NCBI RefSeq assembly: GCF_016811075.1
Contig: NZ_JAFBGL010000006.1
Coordinates: 1 to 64,000, forward strand
Origin: Oceaniferula flava
Lineage (GTDB): Bacteria; Verrucomicrobiota; Verrucomicrobiia; Verrucomicrobiales; Akkermansiaceae
DNA: 64,000 bases
Reading direction: 5' to 3'
The notes beneath the pieces were generated by a model. That model ran no database searches. It was not told the origin of the DNA and worked only from the letters and a program-made list of their open reading frames with translations. The translations under genes were made by a program, and so were the position numbers. Shown here piece by piece: positions 24,139 to 32,879 of this stretch (the first letter of the stretch is position 1; every line of letters starts with the position of its first letter).

Positions 24139-25823
24139 GTCGTGCCGCCGCCCCCATCCTCGCAGCGGTGCTGTCCTGCCTGCTGCTCTGCCACTGCAGC
24201 GACTTCGCCGTGAAGCGGTTGAGCGATCCTGTGCGCGTGGTATCGAAGAATTTGCCGGAACCGGACGGTAATCGCTCCCGTGTCTACCACCGCGCCTATC
24301 AGCTGGTGAAGCAGGCGCAATCGATGGAGTCGTCCGCCCCGGCGGCGGCATTGGGACGCTATTTGGAGGCGGCCGAGATGCTCACCGAAGCAGGCGATGA
24401 TCAACTGCTGCCACTGACGAACTTTGCCACCGGTCAGGCGGCCGAGCTGCTGGTTAGTCAGCCGGACCTACGTGTCGGCCACGGCCGCGAGCGGCGCTAT
24501 CGGGTGGAGATCCCTCGGGTCACGCGGGCGGACTCGTTGCGGGGTAAGATTGCCCTCAGTGAGTTCACGAAAGTCGTCGCCGCCGAGACCTTGGAGCTGA
24601 AAGGGTGGAAACATCGTGTGATGCGCGGCGGAGTTGGTGCCGCGATGGTGGCGCACTATCAACCGGCGAAAACTGGGCGGGCAAAGGAAGATCAATTTCT
24701 CCATGAATCTGGGATCTTTCTGCCGGTCACCGTGGTGGTGGATTTCCCCCGCCGGGGCGTGGCTCGGTTTCAGACTCACGACAGCACGGTGGAGAGTCGA
24801 GTGCGGGTCAACGGTCGGCAGCGACTGCTTTCGGCCGACCTCACCGCCCCGATAGCGCTCAGTCTGGAAAAGGCGAGGTCGCGCGGGCTGCTGGAGGACC
24901 TCAGGGGCGTGTTCTACCCGGTGCGCTACGTCAAAAACCTCGGGCTCTACTCGGTGCAGAAGTTCGATCGGCGCAAGACCCCGCTGATCCTGGTGCACGG
25001 ACTGGCATCAGACCCCTCAACCTGGTCGACCACCCTGAACGGCCTGTTCACCGATGCCGAGGTGCTGGCGAAGTACCAAATCTACTTTTTCTACTACCCC
25101 ACCGGATTTCCGATCCGCCGAACGGGCAGTGCCTTGAAAAAAGAGCTGCTCGAGCTGCAAGGATTCTACCACAAGATGGGGATCACGCCCGACCAAGCAG
25201 TCATCGTCGGCCACAGCATGGGTGGGCTGCTGACCAGCATGCAGGTGCGCAATTTCGGACCCAAAACCTGGCGCAAGATCGCCACCATTCCGCTGCAAAA
25301 GGCGCAGCTGGCGGAGCAGGTGAAAAAGGATTACCGCACCCTGATGCAGTTGCCGCGCCCGACGATGATCGATCGCGCGGTGTTCATCGCCACGCCGCAC
25401 CGAGGCAGTCAGATGGCGAACGATTGGATTGGCCGCGTGGTCATCTCCCTGATCAAAATCCCGCAGCAAGCACTGACCTTGGACCCGGTGAAGGCAAGCC
25501 GATCGCTCACCGAGCTCGGCCGGACGATTCTACTCAACGACGACATGACCAATGGCGTGCAGGCGCTCAAGCATAACAATCCGGCGCTGAAACTGGTGGC
25601 GTCCACGCCCGTGGCCGACGCGGTGAGCTACCACAGCATCATTGGCGATCGGGGCCTGGGCGACAGTCCACACAGCTCGGACGGCGTGGTGGCATACCGC
25701 AGCGCCCACCTTCAGGGAGCACAGTCGGAGGTCATTGTGCCGGCAGGTCACAGCGCCCACACCCACCCGCAGGCGATCCGCGAGCTGCGCCGGATTCTGC
25801 GGCTGAATTTGAAGTCAAACTAA
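24135..25823 (+). CDS. alpha/beta-hydrolase lipoprotein
   Basis: About 562 residues. An N-terminal signal with a Cys-rich h-region (LLLCHC) suggests a lipoprotein, though the lipobox is atypical. A beta-rich 200-residue region follows, then a C-terminal hydrolase domain with PLILVHGLASDPSTW (oxyanion region), VIVGHSMGGLL (nucleophile Ser), a PHRGS motif, and HSAHTHPQAIREL (candidate His). Probable lipase or esterase in the periplasm. The start overlaps the SMUG1 stop codon by ATGA, implying coupling without an obvious functional link; 12 bases separate it from the DUF4105 gene. Confidence 0.8.
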   Translation: MSRAAAPILAAVLSCLLLCHCSDFAVKRLSDPVRVVSKNLPEPDGNRSRVYHRAYQLVKQAQSMESSAPAAALGRYLEAAEMLTEAGDDQLLPLTNFATGQAAELLVSQPDLRVGHGRERRYRVEIPRVTRADSLRGKIALSEFTKVVAAETLELKGWKHRVMRGGVGAAMVAHYQPAKTGRAKEDQFLHESGIFLPVTVVVDFPRRGVARFQTHDSTVESRVRVNGRQRLLSADLTAPIALSLEKARSRGLLEDLRGVFYPVRYVKNLGLYSVQKFDRRKTPLILVHGLASDPSTWSTTLNGLFTDAEVLAKYQIYFFYYPTGFPIRRTGSALKKELLELQGFYHKMGITPDQAVIVGHSMGGLLTSMQVRNFGPKTWRKIATIPLQKAQLAEQVKKDYRTLMQLPRPTMIDRAVFIATPHRGSQMANDWIGRVVISLIKIPQQALTLDPVKASRSLTELGRTILLNDDMTNGVQALKHNNPALKLVASTPVADAVSYHSIIGDRGLGDSPHSSDGVVAYRSAHLQGAQSEVIVPAGHSAHTHPQAIRELRRILRLNLKSN

Positions 25824-25835
25824 GGAGAGAAATGG

Positions 25836-26906
25836 ATGGAAACGATAAGCAACGAGGAAGAGAACCACGAGGCCGGTGAGGCCACTGAGGCCTGCGAGCG
25901 ACCGATGTGGCAGCAATGGCTGCTGCGACTGGGCAAGGGCTTGCTGATCGGTCTGGTGAGTCTGCTGCTGCTCTACTTCTGGGGCATGATCTGGTTCGAC
26001 GGCCCATTTTCCTCGGGTGGCTTTGGCAATGCGCTGCTGGCCACGCTGTGGCTGGCTCTGCTGGTGGTGGCTTGGCGGAAGTTTGCATCGAAAAAACATC
26101 GCTGCATCGTCTGCCTGCTGGCCTGGTCGGTGATCGTCGTCCCGAGGTCGTTTGTGCAGCCCTCGAACGATCGCGACTGGGCGCCGGAATTTGCCAAAAC
26201 CGGGTCGTCAGAAATCGACGGTGACGTGGTGACCTTAAAGCAGGTGCGCAACTTCGACTACACCCGCGACGGCGAGCAGACCGAGCGCTGGGAAACGCGG
26301 CAGGTGAAGCTCTCCAACCTTCGCGGCATGGACCTGTTCCACTCGACCTTTGGAGGCGATCGGATTGGCCACCCGCTGCTGTCCTTCGATTTCGGCCCGG
26401 ACGGTCGGATCTGCCTGTCGGTGGAAACCCGGCGAGAGAAAAACGAGGAGTTCTCGGTCGTGGGCGGGCTCTACAAGATGTTTGAGCTGCAGTATATCTT
26501 CGCCACGGAAGAAGACTGCGTGCGGCTGCGAGCCAGCGTGCGTGACGAGCCTTGTTACCTGTATCGGATCGATATGCCTGCCGAGGATGTCCGTGCGTTT
26601 TTTCTCAGTGCCCTGGAAGTGCAGAACGACCTCGCGCAGAAGCCGCGTTTTTACCACATCATTTACTCAAACTGCACCACCAGCCTGCGCAATCGCCTGC
26701 CAGCCGACCAGCGGGGCGAGTTCGATCTCCGCATGCTGGTCAATGGACTGCTCGATGAATACCTCTACGGTCACGGTCACTTCCATGACGAAGGACTGCC
26801 ATTTCCTGAGCTGCGGCAAAAAGCCTACATCAACCCCGCCGCCAAAGAGGCGCACGATAGCTCGGAGTTTAGTGAGAAAATCCGCGCAGACCGCCCAGGC
26901 TGGTAG
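25836..26906 (+). CDS. DUF4105 (Lnb N-terminal periplasmic-like) membrane protein
   Basis: A 356-residue protein with two hydrophobic segments (about 34-55 and 60-80) that anchor it in the membrane, then a periplasmic domain containing the DUF4105 signatures FHSTFGGDRIGHPLLSFDF, YKMFELQYIFATEEDC, and YSNCTTSLRNRL (Cys-Thr-Thr). DUF4105 proteins resemble NlpC-type cysteine hydrolases, so the Cys in NCTTS is a plausible nucleophile; substrate unknown. AGGAG precedes ATG 25836 by 9 bases. Third in a likely operon with SMUG1 and the lipoprotein hydrolase. Confidence 0.8.
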   Translation: METISNEEENHEAGEATEACERPMWQQWLLRLGKGLLIGLVSLLLLYFWGMIWFDGPFSSGGFGNALLATLWLALLVVAWRKFASKKHRCIVCLLAWSVIVVPRSFVQPSNDRDWAPEFAKTGSSEIDGDVVTLKQVRNFDYTRDGEQTERWETRQVKLSNLRGMDLFHSTFGGDRIGHPLLSFDFGPDGRICLSVETRREKNEEFSVVGGLYKMFELQYIFATEEDCVRLRASVRDEPCYLYRIDMPAEDVRAFFLSALEVQNDLAQKPRFYHIIYSNCTTSLRNRLPADQRGEFDLRMLVNGLLDEYLYGHGHFHDEGLPFPELRQKAYINPAAKEAHDSSEFSEKIRADRPGW

Positions 26907-27052
26907 CTTTGGAGTGCGGTGAGTGATCACCGCTTTGGATGCTGCTGGGTGGTGATTTGGCTGGGGGAGGTGTTGGGTTGGTGAGGGTGATTTGGGATGG
27001 TCGGCCACAGGGTGTTCGAAAGCGGCGATTTGGGATCACCGCACTCCGAAAG
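26907..27052. repeat. long imperfect inverted repeat with nested hairpins
   Basis: The outer arms 26907-26938 and 27017-27052 are imperfect reverse complements that share GGAGTGCGGTGA and CACCGCTTT modules. Each arm is itself a hairpin (GCGGTGA-GTGA-TCACCGC at 26915-26932, and GCGGCGAT-ATCACCGC at 27022-27042). It is not a classic terminator because no T tract follows. It looks like a REP or MITE-like element; no second copy in this window. Confidence 0.7.
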
Positions 27053-27094
27053 GGGTCCCCGGCGGGATCTACCATACCGCTTTCCTCCTAACGC

Positions 27095-27131
27095 AAAAAA
27101 GCGCCAGGGCGGGTGACCCTGGCGCTTTTTT
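27095..27131. terminator. bidirectional terminator, DUF4105 gene and accC
   Basis: AAAAAAGCGCCAGGG and CCCTGGCGCTTTTTT form a perfect stem with a 7-base loop (CGGGTGA), with A and T tracts on both sides. It can terminate accBC coming from the right as well as the plus-strand genes from the left. Confidence 0.9.
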
Positions 27132-27151
27132 GGTGATCTGTGAACCGCCTG

Positions 27152-28513
27152 TTACGGTTGAAGGCCTTCGCTCTTCATGTAATCGGCCACCCACTCAATG
27201 CCGTAGTCGCCATTTTTGAAGTCGGGGTGATCGATGATTTCCTGCTGGAAAGGAATGGTCGTCTTGATGCCCTCGATCTTGAACTCGGACAGCGCACGCT
27301 TCATGCGTGAGATGGCGATTTCACGGGTGGCACCGGTGACGATCAGCTTGGCGATCATGGAATCGTAGTATGGGGGCACGCTGTAGCCGGAATACACGTG
27401 GGTATCCAAGCGCACGCCCTTGCCACCCGGTGTGTACCAGAGGGTGATCTTTCCAGGGCTAGGGCAGAAATTGTTGTAGGGGTCTTCGGCATTGATCCGG
27501 CACTCGATCGAGTGTCCGCGCGGATTCGTCTGCAGCACGTGGCTCGACAGCGGTTCGCCAGCGGCGACGCGGATTTGCTCCTTGATCAGCTCGCAGCCCA
27601 TGACTTCCTCGGTCACTGGGTGTTCCACCTGGATGCGGGTGTTCATTTCCATGAAGTAGAAGTTCTCCGCCTTTTCGTCCACGAGATACTCGATGGTGCC
27701 GGCGTTTTCGTAGCCGATGGATTTGATCAGATTGACTGATGCCTCGGCCATTTCCACACGCATCTTGTCGGAGATCAGAGGCGACGGGCACTCTTCGATG
27801 ATCTTTTGGTTGCGGCGCTGCATCGAGCAATCGCGCTCGCCGAGCTGGATGAAGTTGCCATGGGTGTCGCCGATGATCTGCATCTCGATGTGGTGCGGTT
27901 TCATCACCAGTTTTTCGAGGTAGCAGTCGCCGTTGCCGAAACAAGCAATCGCTTCCTTGCTGGCGGCATCGTAGAGCGAGACGAAGTCTTTTTCATCGAA
28001 GCAAGGGCGCATGCCGCGACCACCACCACCGGCGGTGGCTTTGATCATCACGGGGAAGCCCATGTCCTTGGCCAGTTTCAGGCCGTGTTCGGCGGATTCG
28101 AGGATGCCATCGGAGCCGGGGGTGATGGGCACACCGAACTCGACGGCGGTGGCACGGGCGGTGTTTTTATCGCCCATGCGGCGGATCACCTCGGCAGAGG
28201 GTCCGATGAATTTGATATTGCAGCTCTCGCAGATTTCAACGAAGCGGGCATTCTCTGAGAGAAATCCGTAGCCGGGGTGGATGGCATCCGCACCGGTGAT
28301 CTCAGCGGCGGCGATGATGCGGTCCGGTTTCAGGTAGCTGTCCTGACTGGGACCAGGCCCGATGCAGACGGCTTCATCGGCCAGTTGCACGTGCATGGAA
28401 TCGACATCCGCCTCAGAGTAGACAGCCACAGAGGCGACGCCCAGCTCACGGCAGGCACGGATGATCCGCAGGGCAATTTCCCCACGGTTGGCGACAAGAA
28501 CTTTGTTGAACAT
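27152..28513 (-). CDS. accC: acetyl-CoA carboxylase biotin carboxylase subunit
   Basis: A 453-residue ATP-grasp enzyme that carboxylates biotin on AccB. The sequence begins MFNKVLVANRGEIALRIIRAC, has the Gly-rich nucleotide loop KATAGGGGRGMR (about 157-168), the QRRNQKIIEECPSP segment, the MNTRIQVEHPVTEEV active-site block (about 286-300), and a normal C-terminal domain. Full length, all motifs intact. It lies 42 bases downstream of accB and is therefore expressed with it; no accA or accD is in the window. A strong terminator follows. Confidence 0.97.
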   Translation of the reverse strand: MFNKVLVANRGEIALRIIRACRELGVASVAVYSEADVDSMHVQLADEAVCIGPGPSQDSYLKPDRIIAAAEITGADAIHPGYGFLSENARFVEICESCNIKFIGPSAEVIRRMGDKNTARATAVEFGVPITPGSDGILESAEHGLKLAKDMGFPVMIKATAGGGGRGMRPCFDEKDFVSLYDAASKEAIACFGNGDCYLEKLVMKPHHIEMQIIGDTHGNFIQLGERDCSMQRRNQKIIEECPSPLISDKMRVEMAEASVNLIKSIGYENAGTIEYLVDEKAENFYFMEMNTRIQVEHPVTEEVMGCELIKEQIRVAAGEPLSSHVLQTNPRGHSIECRINAEDPYNNFCPSPGKITLWYTPGGKGVRLDTHVYSGYSVPPYYDSMIAKLIVTGATREIAISRMKRALSEFKIEGIKTTIPFQQEIIDHPDFKNGDYGIEWVADYMKSEGLQP

Positions 28514-28555
28514 TGGGCAAAGATTACAGAATCAAAGAATCCAGCGAAAATTGAT

Positions 28556-28996
28556 TTACTGAACGCGGAAAAGCGCATCGCCAAACTGCACAGGCTCACC
28601 GTCTTGGGCGACGATGGCGGTGATGGTGCCGGCGGTTTCAGCTTTGATTTCGTTCATCACCTTCATGGCCTCGATGATGCAGAGGGTCTGGCCGACGCTG
28701 ACGGTATCGCCAACGCTGACGAAGGCCGGGCTATCAGGGGATGGGGCGGAATAGAAGGTGCCTACCATTGGGGCTGGAATTTCATTGCCGGCGGCTTCAG
28801 GGGTAGCGGCGGGTGCATCACCAGCGGCAGGTGCTGGTGCGGCGGCTGGAGCAGCGGGCATGGCGGCTTGAGCCACTTGCACGATGTCAGCTCCTTTTTT
28901 GAGCTTCAGGTTCACCCCCTCTTCTTCGAGGTGGAAATAGGACAGTTCATGCTCGTTCATGAGCTCCACGATTTTACGAATTTCCTTAAGGTCCAC
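28556..28996 (-). CDS. accB: biotin carboxyl carrier protein
   Basis: A 146-residue carrier of acetyl-CoA carboxylase. An N-terminal helix (MDLKEIRKIVELMNEHELSY) is joined by an Ala/Pro-rich flexible linker (about 38-72) to the biotinyl domain. The lysine in CIIEAMKVMNEI (EAMKVM) is the biotinylation site, and the thumb segment VGDTVSVGQ is present. Normal length. The 155-base gap to the divergent plus-strand gene should hold its promoter; I see no convincing -10/-35 there. Confidence 0.97.
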   Translation of the reverse strand: MDLKEIRKIVELMNEHELSYFHLEEEGVNLKLKKGADIVQVAQAAMPAAPAAAPAPAAGDAPAATPEAAGNEIPAPMVGTFYSAPSPDSPAFVSVGDTVSVGQTLCIIEAMKVMNEIKAETAGTITAIVAQDGEPVQFGDALFRVQ

Positions 28997-29157
28997 GGTA
29001 TGTATTTGGCTAATGGTGTTTATGAAGAAGTGCGCGGCAGACAGAGAGTGCAGGCCGCAGAGGATAATCTGGCAAGAGACTAGGGGCTAGGCCTGCCAAG
29101 CGTCAAGCCCTCATGCGCTCTTGCCTTATCCGGTGACACTGTCAGAGTTCAGTGATT

Positions 29158-30210
29158 ATGGCGATGATTTCCCGACGCAAGAACTTCTACCCGGTGAGTG
29201 CCTCTCTGGGCCAGTATCTCTACCACTTCGGCCGCTATTCGGAAATCCCCCTGGTTTACGATGATCTGCTGCGTTTCACCGGCTCGGTTCCCTACGAAGA
29301 CCCCACCGGCAAGGAGACTTTGTGGCTCACTGTGATGTATCCGCACGAGGTGATGATGGAGCTTCGTCCCCAACTCACGAAGATCTACGCCGAGCTCAAG
29401 ATCGGCGGTGGCACAACCTATCACGAGCACCTGATCGTCGATCGCATCGATTTTGGTGAGTTCGGAAACTCCCGCCCGTTCCGTATTCGAATCACCAATC
29501 AGTACAACGACAACTCCGATTACTACTACGTGAAAAACCTCGATGCCTCGCGGATCTACGGACTGGAGCTGGAGCATATTTTGTCGCCTAACCGCATCAA
29601 CTACCTCGCCAGAGGCAACACCCTGATCGAGGAGCACATCGCCGGGCTGCCGGGGAATGTTTTTGCCGATGAGTATTTGCAGAAAAAAAATGTCAACCGG
29701 GTGCGGATTGCCAAGGAGTTTGTGAAGTTCAACGAGCGTTGTTTCATCCGCCTGTTAGGCGATATGCGATCGGTGAACTACGTCGTCGACGTCACCCCGG
29801 ACTTCGAGGAGGTGCAATACCGCGTGCGCCCGATCGATTTCGACCAACAATCCTACCAGGGCAAGGGCAAGACCTACATGGCCTATCACTTCGACTCGAA
29901 CAAGGACGTCACCCGGCTCAGTTTCCGCGAGATGAACCGCAAAACTATCGCCCAGTATGCCGAGGAAGAGCGGACCCAGATGGCGCGGCGTGCACAGGTG
30001 GAAAAACGTCGCCTGCAAGCGCTGCTGACCAGCATGGCGCGCGATGAGTTATCTCCGCAGCAACACGTGGAACAGCTCCGCGAAGACCTTTGCCGGATTC
30101 ACGAGACCAACGAGTTCGAAACCTGCAACACGATGGGCGAGCTGACCCGCGCGCATATTGAATTTATGTTAGGGAACCGACAGTTTACCTACGCGAAGCG
30201 GAAGCGCTAG
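29158..30210 (+). CDS. conserved hypothetical protein, about 350 residues
   Basis: A soluble protein without signal peptide or membrane segment. It begins with a basic stretch MISRRKNFYPVSASLGQYLYHFGR, carries many Tyr and Asp residues in a mixed alpha/beta body (about 40-250), and ends in a charged helical region (about 265-340) with EEERTQMARRAQVEKRRLQ. I do not recognise a family. Alternative starts are GTG 29152 and ATG 29164, with no ribosome-binding site to decide. It diverges from accBC and converges with the prenyltransferase-repeat gene. Confidence 0.6.
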   Translation: MAMISRRKNFYPVSASLGQYLYHFGRYSEIPLVYDDLLRFTGSVPYEDPTGKETLWLTVMYPHEVMMELRPQLTKIYAELKIGGGTTYHEHLIVDRIDFGEFGNSRPFRIRITNQYNDNSDYYYVKNLDASRIYGLELEHILSPNRINYLARGNTLIEEHIAGLPGNVFADEYLQKKNVNRVRIAKEFVKFNERCFIRLLGDMRSVNYVVDVTPDFEEVQYRVRPIDFDQQSYQGKGKTYMAYHFDSNKDVTRLSFREMNRKTIAQYAEEERTQMARRAQVEKRRLQALLTSMARDELSPQQHVEQLREDLCRIHETNEFETCNTMGELTRAHIEFMLGNRQFTYAKRKR

Positions 30211-30263
30211 AATGGGTGGGATCGGGCTGCCGATTTCGACAGCCGAAACACACGGTTACCGCC

Positions 30264-31388
30264 CTATTGGCAGCGACCGAGAATTGTCAGCACGTAGCCG
30301 GTGCCGTAGGCGTAGTGGTAGTTGTAGAGTGGGAAGTCCCACCAGCTGCCGTTTTTCTCCTGCTTGGTAATCATCAGGGCGGCGAGTTTTTCTTTCCACT
30401 GGGCTTGCTCGTTTTCGGGCAGCATCTCGATGCACTCGGCGGCGTAGTAGTGGGCGTAGAAATAGAAATAGCCAGCGACTTGGGCAGGTGCTTCGTGGGG
30501 GATCGGACGTTTTCTGCCGATGTCGAGCCAGCCGTTGCGCTCGAACAAGCGATCGATCCAGGTGCGCAGGACCTCATCGGTGACTGCCTCATCGCCGAGC
30601 ACGCGGGAGGCGGCATTGCAGGCCTGGGACCGACCCAGTGAGCCGGCAGGGCGGTTGATGGCGCTACGCGGACGGAAACGGTGGCCGCGGCCGTAGACGT
30701 AGGAAAAGTCAGTGGTGCGCATTTCCTGCAGTGATTCCAAGCTGCGCTTCATTAGCACGGGCGGGAGCTCGATGCCCATGGTGGTGGAGGCGTCGTGCAG
30801 GGCGAGCACCGCGGTGGCGGTGGTGAAGCTCATGATCTTGCCGCTGGGCTTGTAGGTTTTATCGTCGAAATCGTAGTAGCCCCAGCCTTTGTTGACGTCT
30901 TCGTAGGCTTGCAGCTTGGCGATCTGGATTTTCGCATGGCGCACGTATTCGGCGCGTTTGGCGGGGTCCGGGTAGCGGCGGTAGAGCGATGCCAGGGCGC
31001 GCAGCCCGTAGGAGTGGCCCCAGATGTTGTAGGTGGCGCTACGGTTGATACTGCGTTGGCTCGGCAGCACCGAGAGCAGCCACTTCTCACCCTTCTCGAT
31101 GGCGGCAATGGTGGCGGGGCGCTGGTCGCCACACTCGAGCAGACCGTGCAGTGCCAGTGCGGAGCTGGCGGCGTGGTAGGACTGGTGCGCATCCGGCAGG
31201 GGGGCGTAAATATTCAGCCCCTTGGTGCGGTGCGCACTGCCCCACGAGCCATTTTTATTCTGATGGCTGACCAGATAATCCACGCCGCGCTTGATGGCGG
31301 CCTGGATGTTGGGCTTCGCAGCCACTTGGTCATCCTGTGCCGAGGCACTGACGACAAAGAGACCGAGGATGACAAGGGTGCGTAGCAT
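30264..31388 (-). CDS. secreted prenyltransferase/squalene-cyclase-repeat protein
   Basis: A 374-residue protein with a signal peptide (MLRTLVILGLFVVSASAQ, cut after about 17) and an alpha/alpha-toroid built from terpenoid-cyclase-type repeats, e.g. GVDYLVSHQNKNGSWG (about 36-51) and ITKQEKNGSWWDFPLYNY near the C-terminus. The catalytic DxDD of squalene cyclase is not seen, so a binding or structural role is more likely than cyclisation. It follows the HlyD-like gene by 21 bases on the same strand, so the two are probably cotranscribed. Planctomycetes and Verrucomicrobiota carry many such secreted toroids of unknown role. Confidence 0.75.
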   Translation of the reverse strand: MLRTLVILGLFVVSASAQDDQVAAKPNIQAAIKRGVDYLVSHQNKNGSWGSAHRTKGLNIYAPLPDAHQSYHAASSALALHGLLECGDQRPATIAAIEKGEKWLLSVLPSQRSINRSATYNIWGHSYGLRALASLYRRYPDPAKRAEYVRHAKIQIAKLQAYEDVNKGWGYYDFDDKTYKPSGKIMSFTTATAVLALHDASTTMGIELPPVLMKRSLESLQEMRTTDFSYVYGRGHRFRPRSAINRPAGSLGRSQACNAASRVLGDEAVTDEVLRTWIDRLFERNGWLDIGRKRPIPHEAPAQVAGYFYFYAHYYAAECIEMLPENEQAQWKEKLAALMITKQEKNGSWWDFPLYNYHYAYGTGYVLTILGRCQ

Positions 31389-31409
31389 AAGACGTGAGTG
31401 TTGAGTCGT

Positions 31410-32810
31410 TTACTTAACGATGACTTGAGCCTTATACAGACCTTCGGTGATCACCACGGTATCCTTGGTGGCATCGGCCACCACGACCTTGCGGGCTTCA
31501 GTTTTGCCGTCAGCGAGCTTGAGTTTCACGCTGTAGCTGCCGTCGTCTTCGCGAGTCAGGTAGTCGGCTGGCACGGTGATTGCCTGAGCGATTTTGGAAG
31601 TGACGAGTTTCACATTGGCTGTCATTCCGGTCACGGCTTGGGTGTCGGAATCAACGCTGAGCGAGACGTGGAAGCTGCCGTCGGTCTGCGGGTAGCGATC
31701 GATCCCGGTGATGGTGACGGGGATGTTCTGGTAGCGGTTCAGGTGAGTGATGGCGAAACCTTTGAGGCCTTTCTTGAGGGCGCTCAGCTTGTCCTCCTTG
31801 GCGAAGGCGGAGAGCATGAGAGATGTCTTGGCGGGGATGAAGGTCATCAGTGGGGTGCTGGCGGGCAGCTTGCCACCGACTTTGAGAACTTTCACCGCGG
31901 TGGTGGCGGACCAGCGACCGTTGCGGATGCTGCCGTAGTAAACCACACCGTCGCCGGGGGCTTGGATGTTCATCAGGGTGCGGTCGGCTTTCAGCTTGGC
32001 CAGTTTGGCATCGGCTTCAGCGTCGGCTTTTTCAGCCTTGGCGACTTCTTTGCGTTTCAGTTCGAGTGCGCGTGGCAGGGTGGCCTTGGCGTTCTCGTTG
32101 GCGATGCGGCTGTTCTCGGCGGCGAGCTCGTAGCTTTTCAACTGGCGTGGCAGCTCGGTCTCGAGCTTGCGGGCGGAGCTCAGCTTGCTGGACTTCAGGC
32201 CGAACTTGGCACGCTTCACTGAGTTGCGGGTGCGGGTCAGGATGATCTCTTCGGTTTCCTCGATCTTGTCGTCCTCCTTGTACATCTTCTCCAGCTGCTT
32301 GAGTTCTTCCAGCTGGTAAGCGAGGTTGAGCTCGTCGTTGATCACGCTGTTCTTGGTGGCTTCGATGCTCAGTGGCAGGCCGGTTTCCTTGAACCACTTC
32401 AGGTTCTCGGCGGCTTCTTTGGCGGCGCGGGCGTGGCTTTCGAGGCTGCGTGGAGTGGTGATCTCGAGGCTGGCGAGCTCTTGCTTCGCCTTGGCGAGGT
32501 TGAGTTTGCCAATCACGCGGTCTTTTTCCATCTTCTCGATTTGCTCATCGATCTTCTGGCTGTCGATGCCGATCAGGGTGTCGCCTTTTTTCACCACGGC
32601 ACCTTGGGAAACCAGAGAGGTGATTTCGAAATCGGTCCACACGGCCGGATCAACGCTGATGGCGGTGGATTGAGTGGGAAGGAAGGTGGCGCTTAGGCTG
32701 ACTTCTTTTTTAAAGGGCTTTTCCGTGACGGAGTATTCGTCAGCGGCGGTAGCAAGTGTGGGCAGCATCCCTGTGAGACAGAGTGCGGTGAGTGTGGAGC
32801 GAGTAATCAT
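31410..32810 (-). CDS. HlyD-like periplasmic adaptor protein
   Basis: About 466 residues, start at MITRSTLTALCLTGM (32810) giving a signal peptide; an upstream extension of six residues is disfavoured. It shows the membrane-fusion layout: a barrel/lipoyl half-motif around FEITSLVSQGAVVKKGDTLIGID, a long coiled coil with two arms (about 95-240), a second lipoyl half near APGDGVVYYGSI, then a beta-barrel domain and C-terminal domain. No ABC, RND or MFS transporter or outer-membrane factor lies nearby. It precedes the secreted toroid gene. Function as an efflux or secretion adaptor is inferred. Confidence 0.75.
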   Translation of the reverse strand: MITRSTLTALCLTGMLPTLATAADEYSVTEKPFKKEVSLSATFLPTQSTAISVDPAVWTDFEITSLVSQGAVVKKGDTLIGIDSQKIDEQIEKMEKDRVIGKLNLAKAKQELASLEITTPRSLESHARAAKEAAENLKWFKETGLPLSIEATKNSVINDELNLAYQLEELKQLEKMYKEDDKIEETEEIILTRTRNSVKRAKFGLKSSKLSSARKLETELPRQLKSYELAAENSRIANENAKATLPRALELKRKEVAKAEKADAEADAKLAKLKADRTLMNIQAPGDGVVYYGSIRNGRWSATTAVKVLKVGGKLPASTPLMTFIPAKTSLMLSAFAKEDKLSALKKGLKGFAITHLNRYQNIPVTITGIDRYPQTDGSFHVSLSVDSDTQAVTGMTANVKLVTSKIAQAITVPADYLTREDDGSYSVKLKLADGKTEARKVVVADATKDTVVITEGLYKAQVIVK

Positions 32811-32879
32811 AAGGGTAAGACGGTGCAATATGGACTGGGTAACAAGTGTGAAAGCGACAAGATTGGGTCGCTTGTTTAA

